From assembly GCF_000003855.2 (NCBI RefSeq), contig NW_003101678.1, positions 495,493-559,492 of the forward strand: a DNA stretch of 64,000 nt, read 5' to 3'. Below the pieces are notes generated by a model. That model made no database searches, was not told the origin of the DNA, and saw only the letters and a program-made list of their open reading frames with translations. Of this stretch, positions 22,642 through 35,163 are shown in pieces. Source of the stretch: Blastomyces gilchristii SLH14081. Taxonomy: Eukaryota; Ascomycota; Eurotiomycetes; Onygenales; Ajellomycetaceae. The position numbers and the translations under genes are program-made. Position 1 is the stretch's first letter, and each line of letters opens with the position of its first letter.

Positions 22642-24162
22642 ATGCATTTCTTCGACACCATTCTTCCACTCGCCCTAGTGGTACTGTCCACTGCCGATGC
22701 TGCAGCTGTTCTTAAAGTTCCCCGCAACAGCCATGCGGTTCCCAATTCATACATCGTCGTCATGAAACCGGGCACAAGCGACGATAGATTTGAGAGCCAT
22801 CGGAGCTGGGTTTCCAATAAGCTGTCGGCTAGTGATTCCGGTGTCGATAATGGTGGTGTCAGACATGACTACAACCTCGACAGCGAATTCAAAGCATACT
22901 CAGGTATCTTTGGCGAGGATGTTATCAAACAGATTTCCAATGATGAAGATGTATGGACGGAACGCTCATATTTTCAAACCTAACAATTACCTTGTCTTCA
23001 AACAAAATACTGACCGAGGTGTAAATTCCCAGGTTGCCTACATCGAACCAGACATAGTTGTGAAACTTGACAAGCTCCGCATACAAAAAAACGCTTCTTC
23101 ATGGGGACTCGGCCGAATTTCCTCGACCAAGCCCGGTTCCCCACACTATATCTATGACGAGAAAGCCGGCGAAGGTATCACTGCTTATGTTATCGATACC
23201 GGTATCGATGTGAACCACCCCGACTTCGACGGTCGCGCGACCTGGGGTACAAATACTGTTGACTCGCGTGACGAAGACTGCGGAAACCACGGCACTCATG
23301 TTGCGGGCACTATTGGTGGCAATCGGCACGGTGTTGCCAAAAAGATTAAGCTGATCGGCGTCAAGGTGTTTGGCTGCGACGAAGATGGTGGAGGAAGCAA
23401 TGTCATCCGGGGGATGGCCTGGGCTTACGCCCATGCCACGCACAATGGTGACCCCAAGAAGTCTATCATGAACATGAGCCTTGGTGCGCCCTACAGCCGT
23501 TCATTCAACGAGGCTGCCGCGGCCATTGTCCGCGCCGGTATTTTCCTTGCTGTGTCCGCTGGCAACGACGGGGTAGGTTCGATTTCTCTGTTCTCTTGAG
23601 CTTTTTCAAAGAGACTCCTGCTGACAGTCTGTCTAGTTTGATGCGTCCAAAAAATCTCCCGCCTCTGAGCCAACTGTGTGCACTATTGGCGCTACCGATT
23701 CCGAGGACACAATTGCCAAATTCTCCAACTATGGTAGTGGTGGTAAGTCGGCAACTCCATTTCTTTTCATTCATTCAATTTTTTTTCTTTTTTTTTTTTT
23801 TCTCTCTTTCCTCTTCGGGAACTAACATGAACTTCACCATAGTCGACCTCTTTGCACCTGGCGTCGACATTGTTTCCACCGTCCCTGGAGGAAAAACCGA
23901 TTCCTACTCAGGAACCTCCATGGCTGCCCCTCACGCCGCCGGCGTCGCCGCTTACCTCATGGCGATTGAGAACATCAGCGGCGGGGCTGTCTGTGATCGC
24001 CTGAAGGAGCTTGCAAGGGATTCCGTCAAAGGTGCCCCCGAGGGTACCACCCGCAAACTGCTCTTCAACGGAGTCCGCAGGCACTACAAGTCGAAGCCCA
24101 GGAAAAAGGTTCCCAAGAGACCCGAGGAATGTCCCCCTTGTGAGCGCAAGTATTCTTACTGA
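22642..24162 (+). CDS. Secreted subtilisin-like serine protease (S8A, proteinase K type)
   Basis: Exons are 22642-22950, 23033-23572, 23637-23742 and 23843-24162, with GT..AG introns that keep one frame to TGA. The product is about 424 residues. It has an N-terminal signal peptide ([14 protein letters not shown]), then an inhibitor I9 propeptide ([10 protein letters not shown] ... FEDVIKQI-like region) ending around [12 protein letters not shown]. The peptidase domain carries the full triad: Asp about 158 in [15 protein letters not shown], His about 192 in [12 protein letters not shown], and Ser about 344 in [12 protein letters not shown]. The oxyanion Asn is in SAGNDG. The C-terminus is a Lys/Arg/Pro/Cys tail ([16 protein letters not shown]) not usual for proteinase K homologues. 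It encodes an extracellular endopeptidase for protein degradation. It belongs to the SUB-type families expanded in Onygenales; the exact paralogue is not assigned. Confidence 0.92.
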
Positions 24163-25995
24163 GATGTTTCCTATTGATGTATGTTAGCAACGACTATTTT
24201 TTCCATTTATTTCTTTTTATATTTTTGTCCCTTCCTCTGGGCCAATTCCTCTTGGCCGTTCATGCGCTCCTTGCTTTCCCGTTTCCAACACTTCGTTTTT
24301 TTTCTCTCATGTACTATACCATATATCATCCAGAATGCATATAGACTTCATTGGTTTTCAATAAATCAAACCCATCGTTGGAGCTATGTTTGATACACAT
24401 TGCATGGGCTCCATACCATCTCTCTCTCATTGTCAAACCAGAGCGGTCGTCGTAGGGGCAGGACGTTTAAGGTTCATGTAAGTTAGTGGGCTTGGCGAGC
24501 TTAGCGCTGCAGGGCTCGCCCTACCCTTGCCAGCCTTGGCAGTTGGTGGCTTCATCCATCCCCCGCGCTTAATCTCCGTAGTGAGCCCTAGTGCTGCTAT
24601 TTATAGTGTCCAACGGGAGTTTAGCAAGGGATATATATTATTATTAGTGATTATTATTACGGTTATGTTATTGTGCTTTCAACAACAGAGCATGTCCGTA
24701 TATCACATATCATACCAACACTCAGATCCTCACAGCTATGAAAGATGATTGTTCTTAGCTATCTACCAAGGCACCGCGGCATATAAGATAAGATGTTACG
24801 TCGAGCGTCGGACATATGTATAAACCACAAGGTTGTGTGTGTTCAAAGATAAGCATGATGAAACAGCCAAACAGTTTCGCCAAGACCGACATACTGTGGA
24901 ATATTTCCGAGTCCCCATCAGTCGGCTCAAAAAACACTGCCACTACTGAGGCCGGCCTCAAACGACCAGATCTCGATCACGGCCACTCACATCGATTAGT
25001 TCCCCCCTGGTTCACGTTTGCATGGGGGCCTTTTGCCCAACTGCTTTCTTGAGAATGTGCCCGAAGCTAATAAGTGTGCCCATTGCTTACAGTGTAAATT
25101 CCGGATGGCGGGATCAGGATACAGAATACCCCCCCCTCCCCCTCAGCCAACAGCTGCACTAACGTTGAACGCGTTTTTATTTGCTTGTCAAAGTGGGGAT
25201 CTGCAGATGTGATGCCGCCATGTCGGCACGGCAGAGCGGCGGCTGTGCAGTCCCAGAGCATTTTATTCTAGGGTGGTTCTTATCGATAGGTTGGTTTTTT
25301 CAACTAAAGCAGCTAACGCTGCAACTAAGAAAATATAGAGCGGTCAATTCGGCTGGTGTGTTGCCACATCGATCCATATTCATACAATTAATTGACTACT
25401 CCTTTCTCATTATTTAGTTATATAAACTGATTCAAGTAAAAGAAAACCTTGCTATCTATTGGTATTTCCTGCCTTGCATTTCAACTACACAAATGACATC
25501 TGAAAATCTATCAATATATGCACTCAGAAAAGCGGCTTGGAGCAACAGCCGATCCAGCAAATTCAATCTGAGAACTAAAGGAATGAAGACACGAAAGATG
25601 GCGAGAAACTAAACAAGAATAAATGCAACAGAATTCAAAGAGAGCATAAATTAAAAAGGAAATAATAGTTAGAGGAACCAAAATAGGGCTAGTATCAATG
25701 ATGCATGTAATTATTATAAAGATATTATTAGTATATATGTATGCGTACGATTGAGAATGAACATATTCATCTCATATTGATAGCGGACGTGATGTGTTTT
25801 TGACTTCCTGAAATTCCTGCTTTCCCAAAACATTACAACAATATATGACAGGCAAGGAAGAAGACATACACAAGACACACGCGCGCTCGGGGCGAACAAA
25901 AAAGGGGGGAAATCGAATAAACAAGGTGGAAAATTAGAATAAAATACCACAAAGACATACCAAATAAGGGACAAACTAGTTAGCACCCACATTAC

Positions 25996-26050
<55 letters not shown>

Positions 26051-26240
26051 CCAAATAGTAATAAACATATAAAAGATGAAGTAAAATAGCAAAGATAGAT
26101 GGTAAACCTCCGTCAAGACATGAGAATAATTAAAGTAAATCCAAGAACAAAATGAATTTAACGGAGCAGAGTCGTTAAAAGCGGGCATGGACCCGATGTG
26201 TCCAGGCTCGAGCCCGAAAATAAATCGACGGTTCTGGTTT
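24163..26240. other. Intergenic region, no gene seen
   Basis: 3' flanks of the subtilase and of the minus-strand chitin synthase (convergent). It is AT-rich with short open frames lacking protein character. A compound microsatellite at 25999-26051 is listed separately. 24480-24560 has CT- and GC-rich patches without a gene signal. Confidence 0.6.
25999..26051. repeat. Compound microsatellite (A)n(GA)n
   Basis: About 28 A followed by about 12 GA dinucleotides. It lies about 190 bp past the stop codon of the minus-strand chitin synthase, probably in its 3' UTR or just beyond. Confidence 0.95.
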
Positions 26241-29200
26241 TCACATATTGGCAAGTTCGGTATCGATCTGGCGGTCTAAGAATGACTTCTTATCGCCGGT
26301 CAATGTCGTCTGCAATCGTTGTTCAACAAGAGCACGAACTGCAGTCACAAAATCGTTAGATAAACAAAAATATAGACGAAAAAAGAAAGAGGGGAATCGC
26401 GAACGTATAGTTAGCAATACGAACCTTGTTTTTTGGTCACGGTATCCAAGTCCACCTCGGACAGACAGTGTTGAATAGCCTCCGTAATAGTTGCCTCATC
26501 TGGCCCTAAACTTGGTGGGGTTCTGAAATCCACCATGGTGTTCACTGGTCGAGTCATACCCAGTGGGCTGCGCATGCTTTGCCGCTGAGGAACTCCGAGG
26601 TGACTCTCGGTTCCCACTGGCCCAAACCCGCTGAACCGGCTTGCGCTTGCTGGATTATCATGGTAGCTGCTAAGATTGCCCATGGACAAATGGTTTTGAC
26701 TGCGAGCGCCAAGGGGCTGCTCCGTGTACCGTGAGAACGATGACATGTGCGAGTTTCTATTGCCAGGTATATTGCCGCCAAACGGACTTGTGGAGTGCGG
26801 AGTCATGTACGGTCCATGGGGTCCTTGGGTAGGGAAGGGGGTAAGGATAGTTGACGCTGGTTTCACTGAAGAATATGTTGAGTGCATATCATCCATCTCC
26901 ATGGCAGCGTCATCAGCATACACTGGCTGGTAGAACTTTTCCTGCCCAGAAGGCAAATTTCCCCGGCGACCTGGGAGGTTGTTGGCAAGCGCGTAATCAT
27001 CCCAGCGTTGCAGAGGAATGCATCTTGGATCGAACCCTTCATCCTCAACGGCAATGACGCGTTTGTCTCCCTTCTCGCCGATAACGATGCGAGTACTTCC
27101 CCACGAGAAATTATCTTGATTCCAGAACGAGTAGAGAGGTAAAATGAAACTGTAGATCGGGAAAGCAAGGATGTAGATTATCATCCACCCAATATGTTGC
27201 CACTGGCGTTTTATAATAAAAATAATTGCCTGCAACCCGTAAACACCGGCAATGATTGCAATCGAAATAATCGGGAATTGGCCACTGTTGGTTGCAGCAA
27301 GGTAAATGATATAGACCAAGTAAGCACAGGTCGCTGGGAGGATAATCGTTCCAAAAAGATCAATAAACACCACGAATCTCATACTGAAGCAGCAGAAACC
27401 GCACAAGTCTGGAAGGAACATCAATTCTGCTAAATTGTGTATGGTGGAATTGATCCAGCGACGTCTCTGGGATAGCAAAACGCTCCATGTTTCTGGAGCT
27501 GCAGTGCTGGCGTATGCGTCCGGGATGAATTTATACCTCATGTTCGGGAAATGCTTGGTCATTAAGGTTGTCAGATATCGATCCTCTCCAAGGGCCAAAA
27601 GATTCTTCTTATGCAGTGTATCAACGTCTATGTCAGAATATTCACTCAGAACCTTATCCGAAATAATCAATGGACGACCTTTATCAGCAGTCCGAAGACG
27701 ATACATGCAGAAGCTAAGAAAAGTTAGCGAACCAACGCCATAAATAAAGAAAAGGGGAAACGAAGACATTTATCGTACCATCCAGGAAGACAAGTAACGC
27801 TGCCAAACAAAGACTCGAAAGCCTTTGCCAGGTGGTGGGAAATATAGTACTCGTAAACTTGAATCATTGTCCACCAACTGCGCTCTTCGTTCTCCAAACT
27901 AGTTTCGCCGCAGATACCGGCAATTTTCGAATCATTCGCACAACTTGCCACAAGTCGGTTCAAAGAATCCTCTTTCACACTTGTGTCAGCGTCAACCATG
28001 AGGAGATACTCGTAAAGCTCAGGATCAACTCCGATAACATTGTTGATTTGGTGGAATATTTCAAGTTCGAGTGGTGACATTGCTGAACGATGGTGTACCC
28101 GGTTTAGGAAACTGAGAATTAAAACTTGAGAGTCTCGCTTTCCACGGTTCCCTGGTTTCGACTTGGTTTGTTCGGACTCCTTTCCAACCTTGACGACAAC
28201 AATGTAAGGTACAACATTGCCTTCGAATTCATAAAGGCCGGAATACACTTTCCCATAGTTGAGTTGGTCGCTTCCTACGCCCACAGATTTAAATGGAAGG
28301 GCAGGAGGATCGATCTTCGGATCGACACCCAAAATATCCAGCACAATTTTTGGGGTGGGTCGGTCATTACCCCCTCCAACAATCATACCATCGCAAATCA
28401 CAAAAATAAGCTTGCGTTTATTGTCATACTGGAGAGCTGTAAGGGAGTCAAGGCCTTTCCGCAGTTGATCTTCTCCCTCAGTGTATGCCGGCACCTGACA
28501 TATGACAAACTTGTCTTGCATCGTAGGCCGTCGTTTAGTACCAAGCTGGAGCGCAGCAACGAATTTGATGAGAATAACACCAGCCAGTATGCAAGTGAAT
28601 GCAAGCAGGATGTAATTGTTCACCTGGCATCTGGCTGTCTGTCGGAAGTCGGTTCTACCAACATAAAACTGGTGCCTTAGACACCAATAACTGTTCTGGA
28701 ACTCAACACTATTCTCCCACTTGTCGCTAATATCCTCGCCCGGGTTATTTAAGAACAACTTGGTAACTTTCTCTGGTAGGAAATCGTAGGCTGCGAGATT
28801 GTTCATCGCCTTAAGGGTGTAAAAATAGTCTGTTAGGTCAAACACTTCATCTCGGAGTACAACCCATCGCCGCTCGTCCTCTTCTGCTTGTTTCCGTAAT
28901 TCCTTGTTATTCCAGACCACATCTCCTTTGTAATACTCCCTGATCCTCGGTGAGAATTCTCTGTCATACCAGTTGATATCGTGCAATTTGGAATTGGGGT
29001 CACGCTCATTTAGAGGACCAGAGGCGTGGAGTGCATTTGGATATACAACGGCATCAGTTTTGTTGTTGCGGAGACTAACAGTGTCGGCTATGTTGAAGCC
29101 GCGACATGCCACAGTCAGTGGAATAGGAAAGTAAGCATCCAGGTTCAAGCCGCGGAAAGGGTCCATTCTAACCCTGGAAGTGTCTCTCGTTACAGCGTGT

Positions 29201-31843
29201 GGAACTCTCCAAAACCTGCTAATGTCATACACCACCCCATGGATACTGACGTAGTAGTCATTATCCCCTTGGTGAAAACTGACTTCTCTCTCAGACCATA
29301 CTTTGTCTTTATTGGGACAAAGTAGATTTCCAAAAGCGACAATCCAGAAAACAATCGTGGCGTTTAGGAGAAGGATTAAAGCCATGAGAGTAACCTTTTC
29401 TCTCCAGGCCATTCGAACATCTGGGCGTTTCATACGGCCAACGTACCGAAGGACAAACGAAGGAATCCAGAAAGTCACCGCCCAAGCGAAGCCGGCCCAA
29501 GCACGCCGAGACAATGGAATTTTCTTCTGCTCGATCTTTTTGGGGTCACCATATTCTGCATCAATTTGACCGGTGAATGTCCCAAGATCTTGATCGTAGT
29601 ATTGGGCATCGTGTTTTCGGTCATCTCCCTTTGGACCAAGACCGTAGTCCCCAGGTGCGGGTTGGCCAGGTTGGCCAACAGTAGGCGCGATGGAACGAGG
29701 TCCTCCAAACGCACTCGCGGGCATAGTTGCCACGCTTTGCCGATGCATAAGATTTTCATGACTGCCACCAAAGCTTGTCTCTGGTTGAAAAAATCCGCTA
29801 GCATTGGGTGGTGGTGGTGGGGTTGAAGAATATCCACTCTCAAAGGGAGTCATCACTGGGTTGAAGGGGTCCTGTGGGATATCCTGTGGTTTCATATCCA
29901 GCATTGATTCAGCCTCCCACCATGCAATTTCTCTCATCCAAATTCTCTCGTTGCCGATAACCACATCACCATTGCTCCACCCTCTTTCAAGGATCCAGCT
30001 TTGTACTCCATCCTTCCCTTCCTGGCACCCGAGTCGAGAGTACCTTGCGACAAATTCCTCTACGTCGAAATCTGCCGTGAAGTCAAGGTGCTTGTTCCGG
30101 CGGTTGGCCCATTCAGGAAGCCTCCATGCACGAAGCTGACGAGAGACAGTCCCAGCAGACCACGAGGACGTAACGGATGGTAAAGAGGCCAAGGTAGCAG
30201 GCAAGTCGTCTGTGGGGTGCAGTGCAAGGTGGTACCAAACTCTGCTGCTTCCTAGAGTATCGCTGAGGTCAAAACGGCCCTTCTTGCCAAGAGTGATACC
30301 TTCGTTTTCAACAGGATATAAAATCTGTCGAAGAAAGGCGCCCATTTCAAGTTCCAATCCAACTTTCTCCAGAACCCCCCCTTTTCTGTCGTATGCCTGT
30401 TCTCGTTCACGGATGGCTGCGCTTCCCTGTACCCCCATATCGGCCTCAACCTCTGCGACTGCATTGTGCATTTCCTTGATTACAGAATGTCCTGGGGCAA
30501 CAACCTCAATTCCATCTTCCTTCATTTCAGCATTAATACCGAGAGAGTCGTCGAAGACTCCCCTAAGGGCGATGGCCTTTCCCAAGGCCGGATCTGGAAC
30601 TTCGATAACTGTGATGCCAGCCGTATCGCCCGTTTCTTCATCCGACCAGGGAGTCCTCTGGCCATGGCCACCATCACTGGAGTTGCTACCCTGGGTGTTA
30701 TGAATCTCATTAAAGATGGCCTCGTTAGCTTTTGATATCACCCAATCAACCAAAGCTTCGTAGATGCCCGCGATGAGGATGGTACGATCATCTGTGGAGC
30801 ACTTGTGAAAAAGGACTTCCGGATCAAGGTTTAGAAGACCTCCAACATCTTCACAAATTTCCTCCAGTTCCTCCTGGTCGATTAAAAATCCCAGAGAATT
30901 ACCAAGTTTTAATAGAGCAGCTAGTATGGTAATAAGACTTCGATGTGCGGCGCCTTTGATACCAATTGCCCTGAGGGAAGCTCTAAAATCTTCGGCAGAA
31001 GCTGCATCATCCGCGGTTGGTAGATATGCTGGTGGGTCGAATGTGTTGGATTTGTTCAAGAGCGAATATGCCGAGGCATCTTTGAGGCTGAGAAACTCCC
31101 TTTCAGCCGGGGTCGACGCAGATGTAAGTAGGTAGTAAAACACATCAAAAGCACGGTAGCCAGCTTCTGCAGGAATATTAAGGAGGCCGCTGGAAACATC
31201 AAGGCCGGCGGTAGATAAGGCCAGTGATACCTCTGTTACGTTGCCAGTGAGGGTGAAGGTATAAGACACGGCAAGTGCGGAATAGCGAGATTGCGAGGGA
31301 CTATAAGGAGTAACATGAGAAACGAAGGGCTTAAGGACAGAGAGCGCAGTGTAAGTGGTCGATGGGGTCGACAGTGGCAGCTTAGCTAAGAATGGTGCAA
31401 GCAGGGAAGGCGTAGATCGGTGAGATGAGCTATCAACCTAACCGTTAGCACGAATTCATGATATACCAATGCACCTTTCGCAAGGGGAGGGTGAAAAAAG
31501 AAAAGAAGGGAGGAGGGGGACGGGGAGGGGGGGGGGTTTCCAACCATAAAACGATACACCCATCCTCAGCTCTTCTCCGAGCATGCTCCCAAGCCCGTTT
31601 CGCGAGCTCTGCGTCCACTGTTCCTCCTACTTCACCGTTCGGCCCAGGACTTGCGGCAGTAAGCCATGTGTTAACTGTCAAAGCCGTACCGGAGTCGAGC
31701 TGGTATGATTGACCTGAGGAGTATATGGTATGTAGGGCATTGAGGAGAGTTGTGTTGGACACCTGGGCAGCTGGTTGACCAGTCGAGCGGGCGCCCAGGG
31801 CGGCAGAAGACGTCGTCGAGTAAACTGAGTACCGGTTCGTCAT
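26241..31843 (-). CDS. Chitin synthase with degenerate myosin-like domain (class VII, CsmB-like)
   Basis: Exons are 31843-31545, 31429-27779, 27713-26425 and 26338-26241, and together they give 1778 residues in one frame. The start ATG gives MTNRYSVYS. The N-terminal 600 or so residues are myosin-motor-like, but where the P-loop should be the joined exons read [18 protein letters not shown] with no GxxxxGK(T/S). ATP binding is therefore probably lost, as known for class VII. Membrane segments, a cytochrome-b5-like region ([24 protein letters not shown]) and the chitin synthase core follow. Core motifs are [32 protein letters not shown] and the product-binding QRRRW in [15 protein letters not shown]. 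Multiple membrane helices and a DEK_C-like C-terminus come last. It polymerises UDP-GlcNAc into chitin at hyphal tips and septa. It is divergent from the class V gene across 3.3 kb. Class VII versus VI naming varies. Confidence 0.93.
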
Positions 31844-34315
31844 AATTGCTTGCAGATGGCTATCTCAAAATGGGAACAAGGTACGGCAAACGCTCAAAGA
31901 GGCTGTTGTTAACGGCGAATTAGTGACCAGAGGGAAGTTTTCCCGCCATCCAATTCTTGAAGTGTTGATGTGTCTCCAGCCCTTGGAGCGGGCAGCAAAG
32001 ACGAGGGGAACACGTCCTGCTCGAAAAAAACCGCGACCGTTGCTTATAATAGCCTTGTCGTCACTGCACCGGCTGAAATTACAAGCGGGGTCTTTGTTAG
32101 ATAGAGAGAGGGCTTTGATATTGCGAGAGACCAAAAATTGCGGGCAAAAACGAGGAATAGGGAGGGAGGCGTAAGCAGAAAGCGAAGGACGAGGACAAGA
32201 AGCCCGAAGGCGAAACAAGCAACTCGTCGCTAACTCAGATAAACGAAAGGAATAGTAGAAGAAAAACCAAGCGAGAGAGAGCAGGAGGCTCAGCGATGAG
32301 GCCGTGAGGTTGAGGTTTGGCTAAAGAGATGGAGTTGGTGGAGGGATAAACAGACAGACAGACAAACAGACAGAACAGATAGGGTGGGTGGCTGTTTCAA
32401 GGGCCTGTTTGTGTACGGTAAACTGTAATACATGTATTGTTCTCTAAACCTAGCTAGAATACACAGCCGTAATACTAACTGATCGTCCCCCCAAGAATTC
32501 TTGCCCGTCCGTGCTGAGGCCACTAAAAATATCGCAGTTAAGCAAGGAATCGATCAGTAGGAAGGAAGGATACATAAGCGACAGCAGATGTGATACACAA
32601 GCCTCTTCGAACAGGGACAGCATATGTATCACCATGTCTCAACTTGCCCTCAGGCTCCGGGTTCTTTTTGCCTCCTACTCTCCACCCCCTTCTCTACGCT
32701 GTATTATTTGGATGACGCGCGAGAGCAAAGTTGCCTCAGGGACGACAACACGCGCTCCACTCCACTACTGCCAAATCAATTCCAATCAACGGGAAATGGT
32801 TCTCCTCCAGGCTAGGGGGAACACCGATGATCCGCCAGCGAAAACCATTGGCATGGGCTTGCCATCCATCGACCTGTATTTATAGTATCAGGTGTACTAT
32901 ACTCTACTGTACTGTACTGTATTGTATTGTATTCCACATTCTACATCAAGGGAAAAACGGAGTCTGAACGTTCGTAAGGCTGCGCATGAGGTTAATCAGG
33001 CAAGAATGCATTCAGCATATCCCGAAGATTCCCCGTAAAGCGAACGACGCTCACAAAGAACTTTGGTGATTTCGCCACAGGTAAGGGGACACCAGAGGCT
33101 AAGTTAATAATAAGAGAAGAAAAGAAGCCCCGGAAAGAAGACAGAAAGAGTTTCTGCATCATGTCACTTAACATCTAAAAATGGAGATCGAAAAAACTGG
33201 CTGAGGCTCAGCAGCAGTACTGGCGAAGAGTTTGGGTTATACTTGTAGGTCTGTCCCTCGTAGTTCCTCGATAGTTGCACGCACTGACTGATACATTTAA
33301 TATTCATCGACATCTTGTGCTGAAGTTGGAATCATGATCGTGAGGGAGGGGCCTCCAGCACATTTTGTCTAAAACAAAAGACCAAAAAAAAAATGGGAGC
33401 AAGATCCACCTCCATCTTTGACCTTTTGAGAGCCTTCCAAAGTTCTTCCTAAAAACAGAAGATTGGCATGTCAGCAGCACGCAACCCGGAGGAGGGAAAT
33501 AATAGAATCGCTATTCATGGATCTTGGGGGCCATGACTCGAGCATCATTGATTTTCTTTCACTGCAACCCACATGCACAGCCTTTTTCATGATATCCTGG
33601 CCCATACCAGAACTGCCAAATGAGGCGGGCGATTTTCTGAAAGAATGCTAGTGCTGCGGGGTGATATTTCAGAGCAAGCATCGAGGGCCCAGCCGAAAGG
33701 TCTCAGTTGGAGTCCCCACCAAGAGGGTGGCAAGAAAACCATGTCATATCGTGTGTACAGACCGAAATATCATCATCGACACATCTCCCCTCTCCCATGT
33801 ATGTCTTACCCCATGTCCATGGAGCAGGTTAGTAGTAGGTTGCCAACGGTCCGAGTATGTTCAGAATCAGCTGAAATATGTACTCGCAACCGTAATGTAG
33901 AGTTTGCTCATGGGGGTTATTCCTTTTCTCCTTCAAGCTTCAGCTCCCTTCTAGCGTCAGCTGACAGGTGGGAAAATTTATATATTAATAATTTGCTCGA
34001 ACAAGGGAAGAGTGGGATCATATTTTTTTTAAGCTCTTTCTGTCATGCTCTAGACTGAGCCTAAAATAGATTTGGGTCTGGCACTTGTTTTGGATCACGA
34101 AGGACGTGAGTTTGGGCGAGACGAGACAGCGCTGCGGCATGGCATGGCATTGGCATGGCACGCATTGCACTTGGGCTTCTTGGCCCTGTCAGTACCGTAG
34201 TTACCGCGGAGAGGAAAATCTTGCACGGGCGGATCCCAGCCGCCTTCCAAGTTTCCAAGTTCCAATTTCCAAGTTCCAAGTTCCAACTCGCCTGTTGGCT
34301 CAGCGGAAGGGATCT

Positions 34316-34353
<38 letters not shown>

Positions 34354-35163
34354 GGAGTAATCATAATAATAATAGTAATAATAGAATAGTCGCCGTAGTA
34401 ATCCGTAGCCTGGGAATATTTGCTCCCGGTCATATATGTAAAAAACGGTCACCGTATTTCATGATACGGTGGTATGGTGGTACAGTAAGAAACTAAATCA
34501 AAGAAATTTTAAGAATAGAATACAGATTACACATTCAAGAGTTTACATGTTTCCCCTTTGGGCGGCTGCCAGTGGACTCGCTCGCTGTCTTTGCTGCAAC
34601 CTCAACCTCGTTCACTCGTTCACTCGCTCACTCGTTCACTCGCTCGCTTGGACATCATCATCATCATCTTCTTCTTCTTCGCCTCTCACCACTGTTTTGA
34701 AGCCAACTCAACTCCAACTCTCGTCCTGCTTGAGATACTACCCTCTGTGCCACTCGCTCGTTTGTTTGCTCCTCCCCTTTCGTGTTTCTTGCCTTGGCTT
34801 CTCTCCGCGTTTGGGAAAGGTCATCGTTCGTTTTTTTTGACGCTGAGGAGGAGAAATCTCTCACTTGACTGTCGACGTTGGTATTTCATTTATCCGTCAC
34901 GAAACTGAAGGGTGCAAAATTATCGTTCTTGGTTTATTGGCTATTTTGTGTGTTGGTTGCATTTCGTTGCTTCTCGACGGACATTCTTGTCCCCTTTCGT
35001 TATTATTCCCAATGTCCGAGTACGGTGCCAATCGTTAAAAAGAGATATCGCGCCCTTTCGACTTGATAGCAGAGAGTAGTCGCCTACAGTCATTATCGCT
35101 TGATTGAACCCTTTACCATCAGCCTAAGTGGCCTTCGTGCCCCAATAGCAGCTGACCTTGACC
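31844..35163. promoter_or_regulatory. Shared 3.3-kb region between the divergent chitin synthase genes
   Basis: It must hold both promoters and 5' UTRs. Features seen are an ACAG-type repeat at about 32350-32375, ctgta/ttgta repeats at 32899-32935, a repeated ttccaagttcc unit at 34247-34286, an ATA/TAA microsatellite, and a CT-rich tract with ctcgctcactcgttc repeats at 34610-34660 upstream of the plus gene. Head-to-head linkage of the two myosin-domain chitin synthases is conserved in filamentous ascomycetes, so co-regulation is likely. No individual factor site is claimed. Open frames here have no protein character. Confidence 0.7.
34316..34352. repeat. Trinucleotide microsatellite (ATA)n
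   Basis: About eleven ATA/TAA units, with looser ATA repeats up to about 34390. Located in the shared chitin synthase upstream region. Confidence 0.95.

Noticed and set aside
31865..32218. Minus-strand 117-codon frame upstream of the class VII chitin synthase
   Set aside because: No domain; lies in the expected 5' UTR/promoter.
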